64,000 nt of DNA from Diphasiastrum complanatum (Eukaryota > Streptophyta > Lycopodiopsida > Lycopodiales > Lycopodiaceae). The position numbers and the translations under genes are program-made. The notes under the pieces were generated by a model, which was not told the DNA's origin, made no database searches, and saw only the letters and a list, made by a program, of their open reading frames with translations. The DNA lies in assembly GCA_029204225.1 (NCBI GenBank), contig CM055104.1, forward strand, positions 24,627,285-24,691,284, read 5' to 3'. Positions 12,124-23,820 of the stretch are shown piece after piece. The first letter of the stretch is position 1, and each line of letters starts with the position of its first letter.

Positions 12124-12955
12124 ATCACATATATATAGATCCATGGACTCTCCTCCTACTTTGAGTTGAATTGGAGTTATGAATCCACCTCTCAAGCTAT
12201 CTAGACTTATTCAAGCCACCTCAATATGTAATTGGGTTCCAGACATGGAAGGCAAATATGCCACGTGGCAACCCACTCCTAATGTAGGTTAGGTCAAGTC
12301 AAGAGAGTTGGTCCTGTCTATTTGGTGGTCATCCCTACTTTATAGAACCTACACCTAAGTTTAAGGTGAAAATTTGACCAAGTAGCTACCTACCAAGCAT
12401 AACTCTAGGATCTAGGCTAGGTCTTTATTTTAGAGCAATAAGAGTGAGTTAAATTCCTTATGACATGCTGGAAATCCACCTAACTTCAAGAAGGAAGTCG
12501 AATTTGCTATGTATTCCAAGCTCCCATAGTGAGAAGATAGATTATTTTTGGAGCACATTGGCAACTCGAGTTTCTACTCTCATGTACATTGGTTTTTTAT
12601 GATCCAAATGAAGCCAACACTTTGAACACTTTAAACTCAGCTTGTAGGCCGTCTGTAGTACACACATGCCAACTCGGATTTGTGCCTATGATTTGTATTT
12701 CCATTATCACTACTTGTTGTTTGTGAACCTGCCAATCTAGATCAAGTTTTTTGTAACTAGTTTTCTGATAGATTGGTGAGCAAGCACATAATAACTCTTG
12801 TGGATCATCTAAGATCCATTTTGGTCCCCAAATTACTGTACTTTCACACCAAGTTGCTAGATTTAGATGCTTTCTACTTTATCCTAACACTACCCCACCT
12901 TAACACTACCTTTCCTAACACTAAGCACATCCATACATCATGATTGAGAGTGAAA

Positions 12956-12957
<2 letters not shown>
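12124..12957. repeat. Right half of the older LTR interrupted by Copia-2
   Basis: Non-coding, beginning with the TATA-like catatatatag. Bases 12277-12311 are identical over 35 bp to 25696-25730, with weaker similarity on both sides, so this is a dispersed repeat. No gene motif was seen. Confidence 0.55.

Positions 12958-13011
<54 letters not shown>
12958..13011. repeat. (TA)n microsatellite
   Basis: About 27 uninterrupted TA units. Confidence 0.99.
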
Positions 13012-13013
<2 letters not shown>

Positions 13014-13627
13014 GGAAGGATAGAATGAGTAGAGAAAGAAGGAGAGAGGGAGGTGAGATGGAGGTTAACTCATTTGCTCATTATGCATGCTAATGGAGAA
13101 GCTTTAACTAATGAAAACAAGAACAATGAAAATGGAGAACAATAGGGAAAACACCACAATAACATTAGCAAGAGTGAATAGCAAATGAGGATGCTTGCTC
13201 TCCAAAATGGTAGAGTTTCCTCTTTCTCATTAAGCATGGAAAATGGTTACAAATGGTGCCTTTTTATCTTTGGGGTGGCCCTTGCCCCTTGCTTCCTATT
13301 GGCTACTTGCAAAGGATGGGATTGTAATCCACACCATCCACAAGAAGCACAAACTAATCTATGGTGTAGGAAGAAGCACAACCCACCTACCACCATTTGA
13401 CTTTTGACTAACTCAAAAACTTATCAACTCAAACTTAACTTAGACTTTGGCTTCTAGTATTATTTTTAATTACATGGCCCAAAGTCTAGTTTATTTCATA
13501 ATTATTTATTCACAAGTGCTCATTGGGCCGTGGGCTTACGCACATAGGATGCCACGACCCTCGAATCTGATTTCTACTAATTTCCAAATTTTATTTATTT
13601 ACATGCACGACGGGAATACCCCCAACA
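13012..13627 (-). repeat. Candidate LTR
   Basis: Non-coding. It carries the AGGATGCC motif (near 13549) preceded by tgctcattgg and gggctta, also present near 5915-5950, with a weaker match near 39950-39980. A minus-strand TG end (TGTTGGGGG) is plausible at 13627, next to a purine-rich AAAGGG. I infer a 3' LTR of a minus-strand element, with family unknown. Confidence 0.4.
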
Positions 13628-14253
13628 AGACCCTTTGGCATGAGCTTGATGAGAAAACTAGCAAATAAATTTGAAATTTCAGCAACGTCACCATAGCCAA
13701 GACAAGGCTTCCTTGATTGAAAGCCATCACCAAGCATCAAGAAGACCTTTCCCCCATTTGAGCACTTTTTCCATTCATTTCTTCCATCCTTGAAGAGCGT
13801 GATTGATCCAAAAACTCCTTCTCCTTGAAAATATCTGCAACTCCATAAGAAAATCAAGAGTCATCCTTGACTCAAAAGGATGACAAAGGTCCAACATCAT
13901 GTTTCCAATATCTTGAGAATTAGGCACACCAAGATTGGCAAGACTATGCATGCTATAACAACAAATAGTTTGCATCATATCTTCATGCTTGATTACCATG
14001 CTAATCTCAGATCTAATGAGGCTAAATAATTCATCATGAAGATAAGTTTCCTTAGAGGATGATTCACTTACTCTCATAAAGAGTTTACAATTTGCCTCAA
14101 CACATGAAAAAGGACAAATTTTCACACTATGAGTGAACAAATCACTCTTGATCTTGCAAGACTCAAGAGCATAAATTTGATGAAATAGCCATTTGCTTTA
14201 TTCAAACTTTTATTGTGTTCTTTGTGGAAGAATAATTACTACTTTTCCTACAG
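13628..14253 (-). pseudogene. Unrecognised open frame with frameshift, probably retroelement-derived
   Basis: The minus-strand frame 14140-13775 (MFTHSVKICPFSCVEANCK) continues in another frame to 13591, so there is a frameshift near 13800. I do not recognise the protein; no zinc knuckle, protease or polymerase motif is present. Position directly upstream of a candidate LTR suggests the internal region of a retroelement. Confidence 0.35.
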
Positions 14254-14265
14254 TGGTATCAGAGC
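14254..14265 (+). other. Isolated plus-strand primer binding site
   Basis: Perfect TGGTATCAGAGC on the plus strand, preceded by ctaca as an LTR end would be. The coding remnants on its right are minus-strand, so this PBS is orphaned, presumably by rearrangement. Confidence 0.65.
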
Positions 14266-14379
14266 ATAAATCAATTTTAAACCACTAAGAACATCAACTA
14301 TGCTCTCACGAGATACATCATACTCAATTAGTATGGCTTTACTCTAACTTTGAGATGCAAGAGGGACTCCTTAGAACTT

Positions 14380-14738
14380 GAAAATGATGTAAAAGAAAAA
14401 AATACTCCCTTTTGCAAGTGATATGTGAATTTGTCCCAATATCAATCCACCAAGGATTTTCCTCCATAGAAATGTTGGTGCATCCATGCATGCCATGAGA
14501 GACTCCTCCTTAGTGAGTCCATCTCCACCTTAATTGTTGCAACATACTTGCCTTTACTTTTCTTCTTCTTGTAGCACTTGAAGGCCAAATGCCCCATCTT
14601 GCCACAATAGTAGCACTTTGATTTGGATCTTCCATTTGCCTCCATTGATGTCATGATAAGAAGTACTTGTGCAGAAAGTATTAATTTGTGAAATGACTCT
14701 TCAAAGTGTTTTTCCCTCAAGATACTAGATTTGAACAC
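14380..14738 (-). pseudogene. Copia gag zinc knuckle and protease fragment
   Basis: Minus strand gives zinc knuckle CYYCGKMGHLAFKCYKKK near 14565-14620, and further left WWIDIGTNSHIT, a decayed protease site (DSGATSHM in intact copies; here Gly replaces Ala). The fragment lies 3' of the RNase H of Copia-3, so it is a separate piece or was shuffled. Confidence 0.8.
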
Positions 14739-14768
14739 ATCAAAAATCTAGAAATATCTACAAAAGAT

Positions 14769-16806
14769 TTAGCTCACAAATTTAAGAATCAATCTTGTAG
14801 TTGTTGTGAGAGCTTTGTACTCGGCCTTGGTAGAAGAAAGTGAGATGGTTTCTTGTTTCTTTGACAACCAAGAAAAAACTCCTCCACCAATAAATGTTGC
14901 ATAGGAACTTGTGGACTTTCTATCTCTCTTATCACCTGCAAAATCGGAGTCACTAAAGGCATGCAAATCAATCATATCCCCTATAGAGAATTCCATGATC
15001 TAGAGTGCCCAAGAGGTATCTCAAGATCCTTTTTGTGCTTTTCCATTGTATGATCAATGGAACTTGCATGTATTGACTTAGGGTACACACACAAAATCAT
15101 AAATTAGGTCTAGTAATGGTAACCCCCATCAACGAGCCTATAAGTTGCCTATAAAGAGTGATGTCCATGAGGATCCTTCATCACCTTTATTGAGCACTTT
15201 TACATTTTGCTCATTGGTGTTTCTACATGCTTTCAAACTTGCATCTTAAATCTATTGAGAAAACTTTGAGCATACTTAGATTGACTAATGAAGATGAAAT
15301 ATGAACCTCTATATACTTCTATGCCCAATATGAAGTGAAGTTGACCAAGATCTACCATCTTAAACTCTAGATTTAGATCTTTCTTGGTTTTCTCTATACC
15401 ATCAATGTTATCACCACTAAGTATGATGTCATCTACATAAATCAACAAAAGTACAATGCCATTTACATCAGACTTTATATACAAGCTTGGATCATACTCA
15501 GTTTGACTGAATCCAATAGAAACTAGAAAGTCATTACGTCTTGAATTCCGAGACCTTGATGCTTGCTTCAAACCATACAAGATCCTTTGAAGATGACACA
15601 CTTTACTTTCTATCTCGAGCTTGATGAAGCCTTGAGGATGCTACATAAAGATGTCCTCCTCCAAATAACCATTAAGGTATGCATTAGAAACATCTATTTG
15701 GAAAATCATCCAACCAAAATGTGAAGTAAGTGGTAGGATTAACCTTATGGTGACTAGCTTGGCCGGTGAAATGTTTCTTCATAGTTTATGCCCCTCTCTT
15801 GGGAATATCCTTTGGCAACTAGCCTTGCCTTGTGATTGCTTACACTTCCATCCAAGTTGAGTTTTAGCTTGAAAACCCATTTACATCCAATCACATTCTT
15901 TAGAGGTCTATCAACCAGAATCCATGTGCCATTTTCCATCAAAGCATTGTGTTCATCTAACATTGCTTGGAACCACTCTTTGGAGCTTAATGCATCTTCT
16001 ACACATGAAGGTTCTTCAAAACTTGAAATGAGTGCAAAGGATGAAGATGGATTACCCTTGGCTTGCTTACCCATGTCTTGATATGTAAGCCTCATTGGCT
16101 CCATCCTTGCCCTTGATTCTTGGAGTGATTGGTACACTCGGCTCTTGCTCCTCCTCAAGATCGAGATTGTCTTGATCCTCGGCCACACACACTCTTGATA
16201 GTCATTTAGTTGAGCCATGAACAAGCTTATGCATCTTACTCTCATCAAATATGACATCTCTAGAACTTTGAAGATGGAATGTATACCTTGTATCCTTTGC
16301 TTGCATTGCCATACTCGAGCACGATTCCTTTGATTGATGATGGATCTTCCTTGGTCCTTGTCTCCAAAGGTGTAAGCACATAGCAAATGCATCCAAACGC
16401 CATTAAGTCCGATTGGGTTCCTCCCATACAAGAATTCAAATGGCGTTTTTCCCTCAATAGAGTTGCATGAAACTCTATTCATCAAATGGTTAGCACAAAT
16501 GAGGGCTTCTCCCCAAAAAGACTTTGGTAAAAATGCATCAAGCCTCAAAGCTGTAGAACATTCGCATAATATCATATTCCTCCTCTTGGCTACCCCATTT
16601 TGTTGAGGGGTATAGGGACAAGACAACTCCTTTTTAATCCCTTCTTGATCACAAAACATCTTAAATTCATTGGACATATATGCTCCACCATTCTCACTCC
16701 TAAAAGTCTTGATTTTGTGACCATGGTGCTTTTCAACAAAGACTTTGAACCATTAGTCTTTGTACTTGCACAAAGTGTACATCCGAGTGGATCAACTCAA
16801 GTGGGT
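14769..16806 (-). pseudogene. Copia-3 pol remnant: integrase, RT, RNase H
   Basis: Minus strand from about 16806 leftward. An integrase start (HSDVHF) near 16780 is joined after a deletion to RSENGGAYMSNEF near 16690; the second catalytic Asp is Glu here and GGEY reads GGAY. NGVAKRRN follows near 16600. RT includes WILVDRPLKNVIGCKWVF near 15880-15935 and YVDDIILSGDN near 15410-15440. RNase H includes DSDFAGDKRDRKS near 14930 and SSTKAEYKAL near 14825. Frameshifts occur near 16400, 15760, 15600 and 15230. Non-functional and older than Copia-2. Confidence 0.9.
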
Positions 16807-17545
16807 GAGGAGAAGGTTTCAGTATAGTCTAAGCCATACTTCTGAGAGAAACCTTTAACTACCAGCCTTGCTTTGTATCGCGATACCTTGCCATCGGCTC
16901 CATACTTGTACTTATAGATCAATTTGCATTTAACAATCTTTCTGCCATCTAGAACTGGTTCAAGTGTCCAGACTTTGTTTGTTTCCATGGAGTGTATTTC
17001 TTTCGAATCCACAAAATTCTTCCATCGTTGAGAATGAATTGTCAGGTGCAACAAACTTGCTAAAGTCATCAATGAATGTGATGTAGTACTTTGAGTCTCC
17101 AAGTGGTCAAGCTTCCCATTTTTGCCATTGGCATATAGCTATAGTTGGCCTGTTCCACTTACTTGGTGTCATGAGCCATCTGCTAGAATAATGTATCTGG
17201 AGGAATCCATCTGATGGTAATCAACAATCATGTGCTTGGTGGTCACAAAATGTGACATAGCACCGGAGTCAAGAATCACTTCTTGCATATCCATTTGAGA
17301 TGTGGTGTATAGATCCATACATAGATAGGCGGATGGATTATTGGTCGCTCTCTCCTCAGCCATCTTGGATGACTTTGGCTCTTCTACATACGACGAGCTA
17401 TTGGAGGGCTCCTTCCTGCCTATCACCTTCTTGTTTCTTGGATTTTGCTACCAATCCATGGCTGTATGGCCTTTCTTGTGACAATGTACGCACTGGATGT
17501 TTGGAATTAACCAGATGGAGTCATTGCTTATGCAAGTAGGAAACT
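16807..17545 (-). pseudogene. Copia-4 remnant of a second Copia lineage
   Basis: Minus strand reads a zinc-knuckle remnant (CVHCHKKGHTAMDW, last Cys replaced by Trp and followed by a stop) near 17450-17495. Protease ILDSGAMSHF is near 17260. A few integrase residues (YYITFIDDFSKF) near 17070 are fused to the RT N-terminal part (KARLVVKGFSQKYGLDYTE) near 16830-16890. Most of integrase is missing. The sequence differs from Copia-1, -2 and -3, so it is another lineage. Its end abuts Copia-3 near 16806. Confidence 0.8.
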
Positions 17546-17735
17546 CACTAATAAGGAAGCGTCATATCATACTCATGATAAGGAGATGCTGGCAATTGTG
17601 CATGCTCTTAAGAAATGGCGACACTATTTATATGGTTCTAAATTCTTGATTAAAAGTGACCATCATAGTCTGAAATATTTCTTGAGCCAAAAGTAATTGA
17701 ATGACAAGCGGAAGAGATGGTTATCACAGGTTCTC
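17518..17735 (+). pseudogene. Gypsy RNase H fragment
   Basis: Plus strand encodes YASRKLTNKEASYHTHDKE and LKKWRHYLYGSKF, then SDHHSLKYFLSQK followed by a stop. This is the RNase H region of a Ty3/Gypsy polymerase (ASRKL...HDKEMLAIV...D..SL.Y). Only about 70 codons remain, and it overlaps the start of the opposite-strand Copia-4 piece. Confidence 0.85.
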
Positions 17736-18515
17736 ATTGTCTCTAGCTTTTTATTGATATGCTATCATGATTGTCTTGTTATCTTCTTGCTTCTAGCTTT
17801 ACTTCATTGTGATTGCTATTAGTTTGGGATTTGGCATATGATAGGATGAGGTCAAATTTGGACCGATTCTGATTGGCCAGTTTTGATACATTGCATCTAG
17901 ACTAGAATTTCTAGGCTTTTTGATGAAGTACCAAGACGTTACCATTTAGGACAAGTTTAGGGCAATTGGCCAAGTGACATTTTGGCAGTTATAAATAGCA
18001 GTACTAGCGTGGAGAAAGTATCTATGTATTCTCATTTTATGTGGAGAATTCATCTCTTTTGATTCTATGTCCATCTCATGTGTATTTGTCAAGAGATCTT
18101 GATTTATAGTGTGTATAAGATGATGCTATTGTACGAATAGGTGTGAGAAATATCAACTAGTTTAGTCATTTCTAGTTTAGTCATATTTTGCTTAATTGTC
18201 AATATTAGGCCAAAATGCATTTTAGACTTAGAGATAAACTTTCTAAAGTTATTTTAGTCTATTTTCATTTGATTTACCACTTTTAGAAAGTGTGGTTTAC
18301 TTAATGTGTAGGTTTCGTTTTGCAGGATTTACAGTTAGACAAGTTACAGCCTTATGAAAGCTACAAATAATTCAACAGAACGGAAGATCCGAGATCTAAC
18401 ATATAGCTTCCATGACTAATAATAAAGCCAACTGGCCCAATGCTCTGTTGGTTTTCTTCTTCTTCCATTCATTGTTTTGTAAAACTAGCGAATATGAATG
18501 CAATATTTAGAGATT
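17736..18515 (+). repeat. Candidate plus-strand LTR with TATA box
   Basis: No gene. TATAAATAG at 17990-17998 is a good plus-strand TATA box in LTR-like sequence, just 3' of the Gypsy fragment. Ends were not defined and no second copy was found in the window. Confidence 0.35.
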
Positions 18516-18615
18516 CACCAAATGCCTAGTCTTATTTTGATTATGCTTATACTTAAGGCTTTAAACACCAAATGCCTAGTCTTATTTTGAGTATGCTTAT
18601 ATTTAAGGCTTTAAA
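18516..18615. repeat. Tandem duplication, 2 x 50 bp
   Basis: Unit starting CACCAAATGCCTAG at 18516 and again at 18566, with two mismatches between copies. Confidence 0.95.
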
Positions 18616-19249
18616 CTAACATTATACACATATTAAACTACTACAAATTAGTTTATAGCCTCTCTAAGCTCTTAGCAAAAGATTGAATTCAAAATTTCAC
18701 TATCTGTACACAAAATGCGCCACCAAAAATGGGTTTGGAATAGTGAAAATTGTATCTATTTGAACAAGAATCGAAACCAGTAATAAATTCAACACAACGC
18801 ACTACTCAAAGCTTCAAAGATCTTTTAGTTTCCTTGCTTTTAAAGCACTCAGATTCTACCTTCTGGAAAGAAAAAATTCTAGCCTTTAACTAAGGGCTAT
18901 AACCCCTTTTTAAGAGCTGAAATTTTGCCTTACATTCAAAAGCTAAAAAAAAAAAAAAAAGGCTAATAGCAAAAAAAATTGGCAAAGAGTGAATTCACAT
19001 CCCTCCCATAATCACTTTTAAGAGCCTAATTCAACAAACTTGATGCAAAACTTGGTAGTGCACTTACCTTGCAACAAGATCCTCTCGAAAAATCCATAAT
19101 TTTAAGAAGAGAAAAAAATCACCCCACCAAGCTTTTGCTCCACACTTTGCTCTCAAGCTCCAAAAATCAAGACCCAAATTTCACATATCTTGACCTCCAA
19201 TTCTTGGCATCCTTTTGAGTGCTTTCCAACAACAATTCCACCTAGCCTT
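18616..19249. other. No gene seen
   Basis: AT-rich, with a 16-bp A run near 18945-18960. Nothing coding was recognised. Confidence 0.5.
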
Positions 19250-19262
19250 GGCTCTAATACCG
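19250..19262 (-). other. Variant primer binding site
   Basis: Minus strand CGGTATTAGAGCC, two changes from TGGTATCAGAGCC. It borders LTR-like sequence on its right. Confidence 0.5.
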
Positions 19263-19890
19263 CAATCAAGTCCTACTCCAAGGATCCAAGACTAGGCAAA
19301 TGGATCAATGAAGCAAAGGGAATCGGATGGTGGATAACAACCCAACCCAACCAAAGTCGATCGGATCTAGCCCCCAAGCTATGGATCATTCAAGCTCAAT
19401 AGGAGAGAGGGATCATACCAGCAGCATGTAGCTACAATCACCAAAATCAAGCATACACTAGTGAGAGCCCTATGGATATATTTATACCCTCCAAGGCCCA
19501 CCCACCACTAGTAGTGAACTACGACACCTCACTGAACACATCAACAGCCTAACTGGGCCACCACATTCACTTCTACGAGTCACTGTTAGATCCATACCAA
19601 TCCACCATCTTGAATTATAGGCCTCCAACCATTAATTATGACTTTAATTCCATTAGGGCCCCAACCCCTCATAATCATAATTAATTTACGGGTTGAAGTA
19701 GGCCTATTGACCTCCTTCCGAGATAATAATCTGAGATCAGTCCATATATGGGCTTGACACCACCTCATAGCCATTATAGGATTCAATTAATTGCTACAAT
19801 GGAATGTAGGAATGCTATACAACATGCACATTGAAAGGCACCACCATTTCCAATAATGTGCATAATGCACATTAAAAGGCATTGCCATCT
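19263..19890 (-). repeat. Candidate minus-strand LTR
   Basis: Adjacent to the variant PBS. A minus-strand TATA-like TATAAATATA lies at 19477-19486. The right boundary is not defined. Near 19803-19890 two similar blocks (gcacattgaaaggca and gcacattaaaaggca) and a near-palindrome at 19854-19872 are present. Confidence 0.4.
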
Positions 19891-20625
19891 TCAATGTGGG
19901 GGGACAAAAGGTTGCATGAAGGACCAAGGCATGTGAACAAGGAGAGGGAGTGGATTGCCATATCTCCTAGGATCTATGAGCATGATAAAAGTGCAAGTGG
20001 GGCAGTTAGGGCATGTTCCCACCAACCCACCCATTATCAACACTTACGTATTGCATGTGTAATTGAGATTATGTTAACCTTAACTGATACCTGTGGTAGT
20101 TGGGTCCACATTAGAGGAGTTCTCAATATCAAAAAGACCCTTTGTAAAGATACTTTTATTTTTTTTCTTTAGTTTCGACCGTCACTAGGCCCAATCAAAA
20201 TGCATAGATTTGAAATCTACGTAACGTAGTTCAAATTAACTAAAAACTAAAAATGCAATATAGAAAACTTTGAAATTTATGTCCGAGCAGCATGGACGTA
20301 TCCCATTGGTTTCTTCTTCCTGTCCGACACGTGCTAATCTATCCGATGTCAATACCTCAAGTTAAATTTACTTGACTACGCTGGTTAGTATAATGAAATT
20401 TTTTAACTATACTAGTTACAGTTATAGAAATATAGTATGTACAGTTACATAAAATATGGTATACGCAGTAGCTGTGACTAGTCTAAATCTGTACACCTGG
20501 CTTGATGTGTACTTAGGAAGTGTAAACTGCAAAATAGAACATTCATGTATAAGTAATGGCCAAAAACATCACCATTATAGAAAACTAATCATGATTCCAA
20601 AATAAGAATAAACAGAATTTATCAC
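19891..20625. other. No gene seen
   Basis: Non-coding with a T run near 20155-20170. No recognised feature. Confidence 0.5.
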
Positions 20626-21228
20626 CTTAGAAATATCAACATCTTGTTGAAGGTTGAAGCACTCTAAAAATAACTTGGCATTGTATAATGTGTACCACCC
20701 ATAGCTGAATGAATCATTTTGCTGGGGTGACTGCAAAATAATTCAGCACACAAGAAATCAATTATGAAACAGAATGAATTAGATTGAAAATATTTCATTA
20801 GAATACTGATTTCAAAATGCTATTAAGAAAGACAGAGTTTAGCTCCAAACTGATGATCTACCAGTCCACGGAATGGGGAACGTCTGTAGGAATATATTTA
20901 CTTAGATATGGAAGGTATATATCTACATCCTTATGCGTATTTCTCGCCAAATTCATCTTGACACAAAAGCCTTTAATAATATTATTTACAGATCTCTTAA
21001 TAGAGATCAGGTTTAAACTCCAGTGGTCACTGCAAAATAAGATTGAAATTTTTTTCGCTGCAATTCTGAGAACCATTTCCATTGACAATGCCAATGTTAA
21101 TGCATAAAACAGCAAGAAGTATTTAGTATATCTTACTTTGTATGATAAGGTATGAGCAGATATTTTGTTGCTGGTGTGAATCCACTTGTCAGACACTGTG
21201 ACAATGTGTCATTGTTCTCCTTGAAGGC
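20626..21228 (-). pseudogene. Ulp1-like (C48) cysteine peptidase fragment, three exons
   Basis: Three minus-strand exons with GT-AG borders. Exon 21228-21137 ends in KYLLIPYHT. Intron 21136-21030 (GTAAGA...TTTTGCAG) joins codon-perfectly to an exon from 21029 reading DHWSLNLISI. A last exon 20730-20626 (after TTATTTTGCAG) reads SPQQNDSFSYGWYTLYNAK. Order and spacing fit the SUMO/Ulp1 peptidase fold: a hydrophobic strand before HW with the catalytic His, then Q.ND..CG with the catalytic Cys. Here the CG is YG, so the nucleophile is missing and the peptidase should be dead. The 3' border of the middle exon is unclear, and no upstream exons were found. Ulp1 domains often ride in plant and algal DNA transposons, which fits the neighbours. 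Confidence 0.65.
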
Positions 21229-21321
21229 CTGAAGCAGAAAGTTAACTCAGCTAAAAAAAAGTGAAAAAAATTCATCGAAGTTTGTGATTTTATATCGCGG
21301 TTTTCACTTGCGAAAGAACGT

Positions 21322-21545
21322 CCTGTCACACGTGCGGGAGTTGTACGGACAAATGCGAGAGTGACATGTGTCACCCTGTCACATTACGCGTGTGGGATAT
21401 GTACGATCAAATGCGAGAGCGACACGTGTTGTCGAGCAAATGAATGAACACGTGACATGTGTCCAAGTGTCATTTCACATGTGTGCAGGTGTCACCTCAC
21501 ACGTGCCTACGCCTGTAGTCCAATTGAAAGTTGACACGTGTCCTA
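21322..21545. promoter_or_regulatory. CACGTG-rich segment with 58-bp tandem repeat
   Basis: Five CACGTG cores at 21329, 21423, 21449, 21500 and 21535, plus several ACATGTGT variants. Part of this is a tandem repeat of about 58 bp: aaatgcgaga recurs at 21351 and 21409. It lies just upstream of a TATA box and of a plus-strand gene. CACGTG (G-box) is a known bZIP/bHLH site in plants; use here is inferred. Confidence 0.5.
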
Positions 21546-21575
21546 AGTCCGTTGACCACATGGTCAAAAATTTAG

Positions 21576-21582
21576 TATAAAT
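21576..21582 (+). promoter_or_regulatory. TATA box of the unknown plus-strand gene
   Basis: TATAAAT about 230 bp upstream of the ATG at 21808. Confidence 0.5.
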
Positions 21583-21634
21583 GGCACGAAAATCGATTAA
21601 TTTTTTACCTTTTTCGTTCTCGAAATTCACGGCG

Positions 21635-21800
21635 TATCGCTCTTGTGCGCGCTCATTGTTGTCCGTTTGCTTGCAACTATACCTACTCACGCACAAGTGC
21701 GATATTCGGTATCTGCCTGCTATACATATCCCTCTTGTGCGCCATTTTGATAGTTAGTTTTGGTTCAGTTCTCCCTCATGCACAAGTGCGATATTCACGT
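21635..21800. repeat. Imperfect tandem repeat of about 90 bp in the 5' region
   Basis: GCACAAGTGCGATATTC occurs at 21691 and again at 21780, and ctcttgtgcgc at about 21639 and 21731, giving an imperfect duplication directly before the ORF. Confidence 0.8.
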
Positions 21801-21807
21801 TACTGCC

Positions 21808-23324
21808 ATGGCCACTTCCTCATCATCCTCACGAGATTCAGGCTTGAGTTCATTTCTTAGTGAATTTGGGATTACCGAAAACCCAGACTATTTCCACAGT
21901 CTATTCAGGCCATATCTACATGTTTTCAGGACTGCACAACCAAATTCTGACGTATTTTATGAACATTATGTCAGATTCAGAGATATACTTAGTAAGCTTG
22001 TTTTCTCCATAGGTCCACTCCTGTACATGCATTATACTGATCTTGTTCATTTCTTCCCAGCTTTCAGACATAGAATGGATAGAATGTTCACCAAATTGTT
22101 TGATCTTTTCAAAAGCAGTTCAATGTGTTCGTATTGCAACAAGAAATGTCGATTGGTTGAGTTTCAGAGTGGATTCATACTTTTCTTGTTAGTTCAGATC
22201 CCAGATGATGATGAAGTTTCTGTTGTTGACCCTTCTTTTGCACCATCCCCTATTCAGTCAGCTATTAAGGATATCAGTCACTTTCTTATCGACACTCCTA
22301 ATAAGGAAAGTGACTTTATTGATGTAAATACTGATGTTCTCCGGGATTCTTTCATTGGCCAAAATACATCTGATGATGAATCCAAATCTATGGAGGAGTC
22401 GAAATGTCTTTTCAATTTGTCTGTATATCATATTAATGATGATGTATATTTTACTACTCCTGATTTATGTAAATTTTTTTACTATCGTGAGGACGAGATT
22501 CTATGTTTATTATCCGGCACAATTTTCGAATTCTCCGACTTTGTAGATTTTGAAACAGATGACCTTGTTGCTGGTATTGATTTTGATGATGAGGAGGGAC
22601 TTATGACCGGTGAAGAATGCCTGAATAAGACTTTATCAAATATAGCTGAGGATGGGCGAGGCAGCCATCCGATGAAGAATTCACGGCATTTCAATCCCAG
22701 ATGGGCTTCCCTCGTCCATCATTGATGCATTTCACTAATGATTCCACTTCAGTACGTGGTCATTATATTGATCATCTTGATCTGGTTGCTGCTGATGATG
22801 AAGAATGTGTAAGTGTTTGATATTCCTTACATTTGAATGTTTTCAATCACTGAATGTGTTTTTGCTTAACATATTTCCTATTGCAAGATGCTCTCATAAT
22901 AGATGATTTTGCTGCGAGATGAGGTGGTTTCAGACAACACGCATCCTCGTACCAGAGGGACAGTGGACTGGGCCACTATCTTAGGCATTTCCTGAAGAAT
23001 GAGATCTGTATTGCTCATTTGAAGCTGAGCCCAGTCGAGTAGAGTCTTATAATGGCAGTTAAAGCTTTATCATTTTACCTAGGAGGACATAAATTTGTTA
23101 AGACGAATAAGATCATTTTTGTCAAAAGATCTTATGTTTTGAACATTTTAGGCTTTACTAATGGGAATGTTCCTTTAAGGAGCTCCCATTATTCATTGTA
23201 TTCCACTTATATTGAGCTTAGTGGAAATAAGGATAATGCACATCTATTAGATGCATACGCTAGCAGAGAATTTCTTCATGACAATACTACCATAGAATGT
23301 GATACAAGATTTGATGATGAATAG
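21808..23324 (+). pseudogene. Two-exon gene of unknown function, decayed
   Basis: ATG 21808 starts MATSSSSSRDSGLSS, and an in-frame ATG exists at 21760. The open frame runs to 22725. A frame change near 22660 restores a sensible continuation (SDEEFTAFQSQMGF) up to a consensus splice donor GTAAGTG at about 22810. After an acceptor near 22887 a second exon reads on to 23324 in one frame, broken by TGA and TAG stops before MAVKALSFYLGG. I recognise no domain. A Cys cluster (CSYCNKKC) and an acidic second half are visible. It lies between the Ulp1-like fragment and the transposase-like gene, so it may be an accessory gene of the same mobile element. Confidence 0.5.
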
Positions 23325-23820
23325 TTGACACTTTGTATTTTGGTATAATACAATCAATACATTTACATTGGGTATTTCTCCTCTCTTGTTCAATGAATTT
23401 GCAAAGCAATTTTGAACATGTCATGATTTGATGACAATGATGATTTTCTACTCATCAATCATCTACTTTTCTCTTCCTGTATGAACTTGCATGCTTTTCT
23501 AAACTTGTTGTATTGTGTGGACTTTGTTATATGTCGAATCTGAGCTCTGTGGTAGAACCACTGAAACAATTGACAAATGTAGTTTCATTTTTCATTGGTT
23601 CCTCCATGTTGTGTATTTTGATGAAATGCTGCTTGTGCTTGCCAGTGTGACTTCTCCATCCCTTGTGATGACCATACACTCAAGCTTCCATATGTATTTG
23701 CAAAAATTGTTGTATGATCTCTTAGTATGTGTTGCATATGTCAAAATCATAATGTTAGTCTTATGTTTGGATCTAAATATATATGAAAATTTGAAAGCAT
23801 TTTGAAAATTTTATACTAAC
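23325..23820. other. No gene seen
   Basis: AT-rich gap between the convergent plus-strand unknown gene and minus-strand transposase-like gene. Confidence 0.5.
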
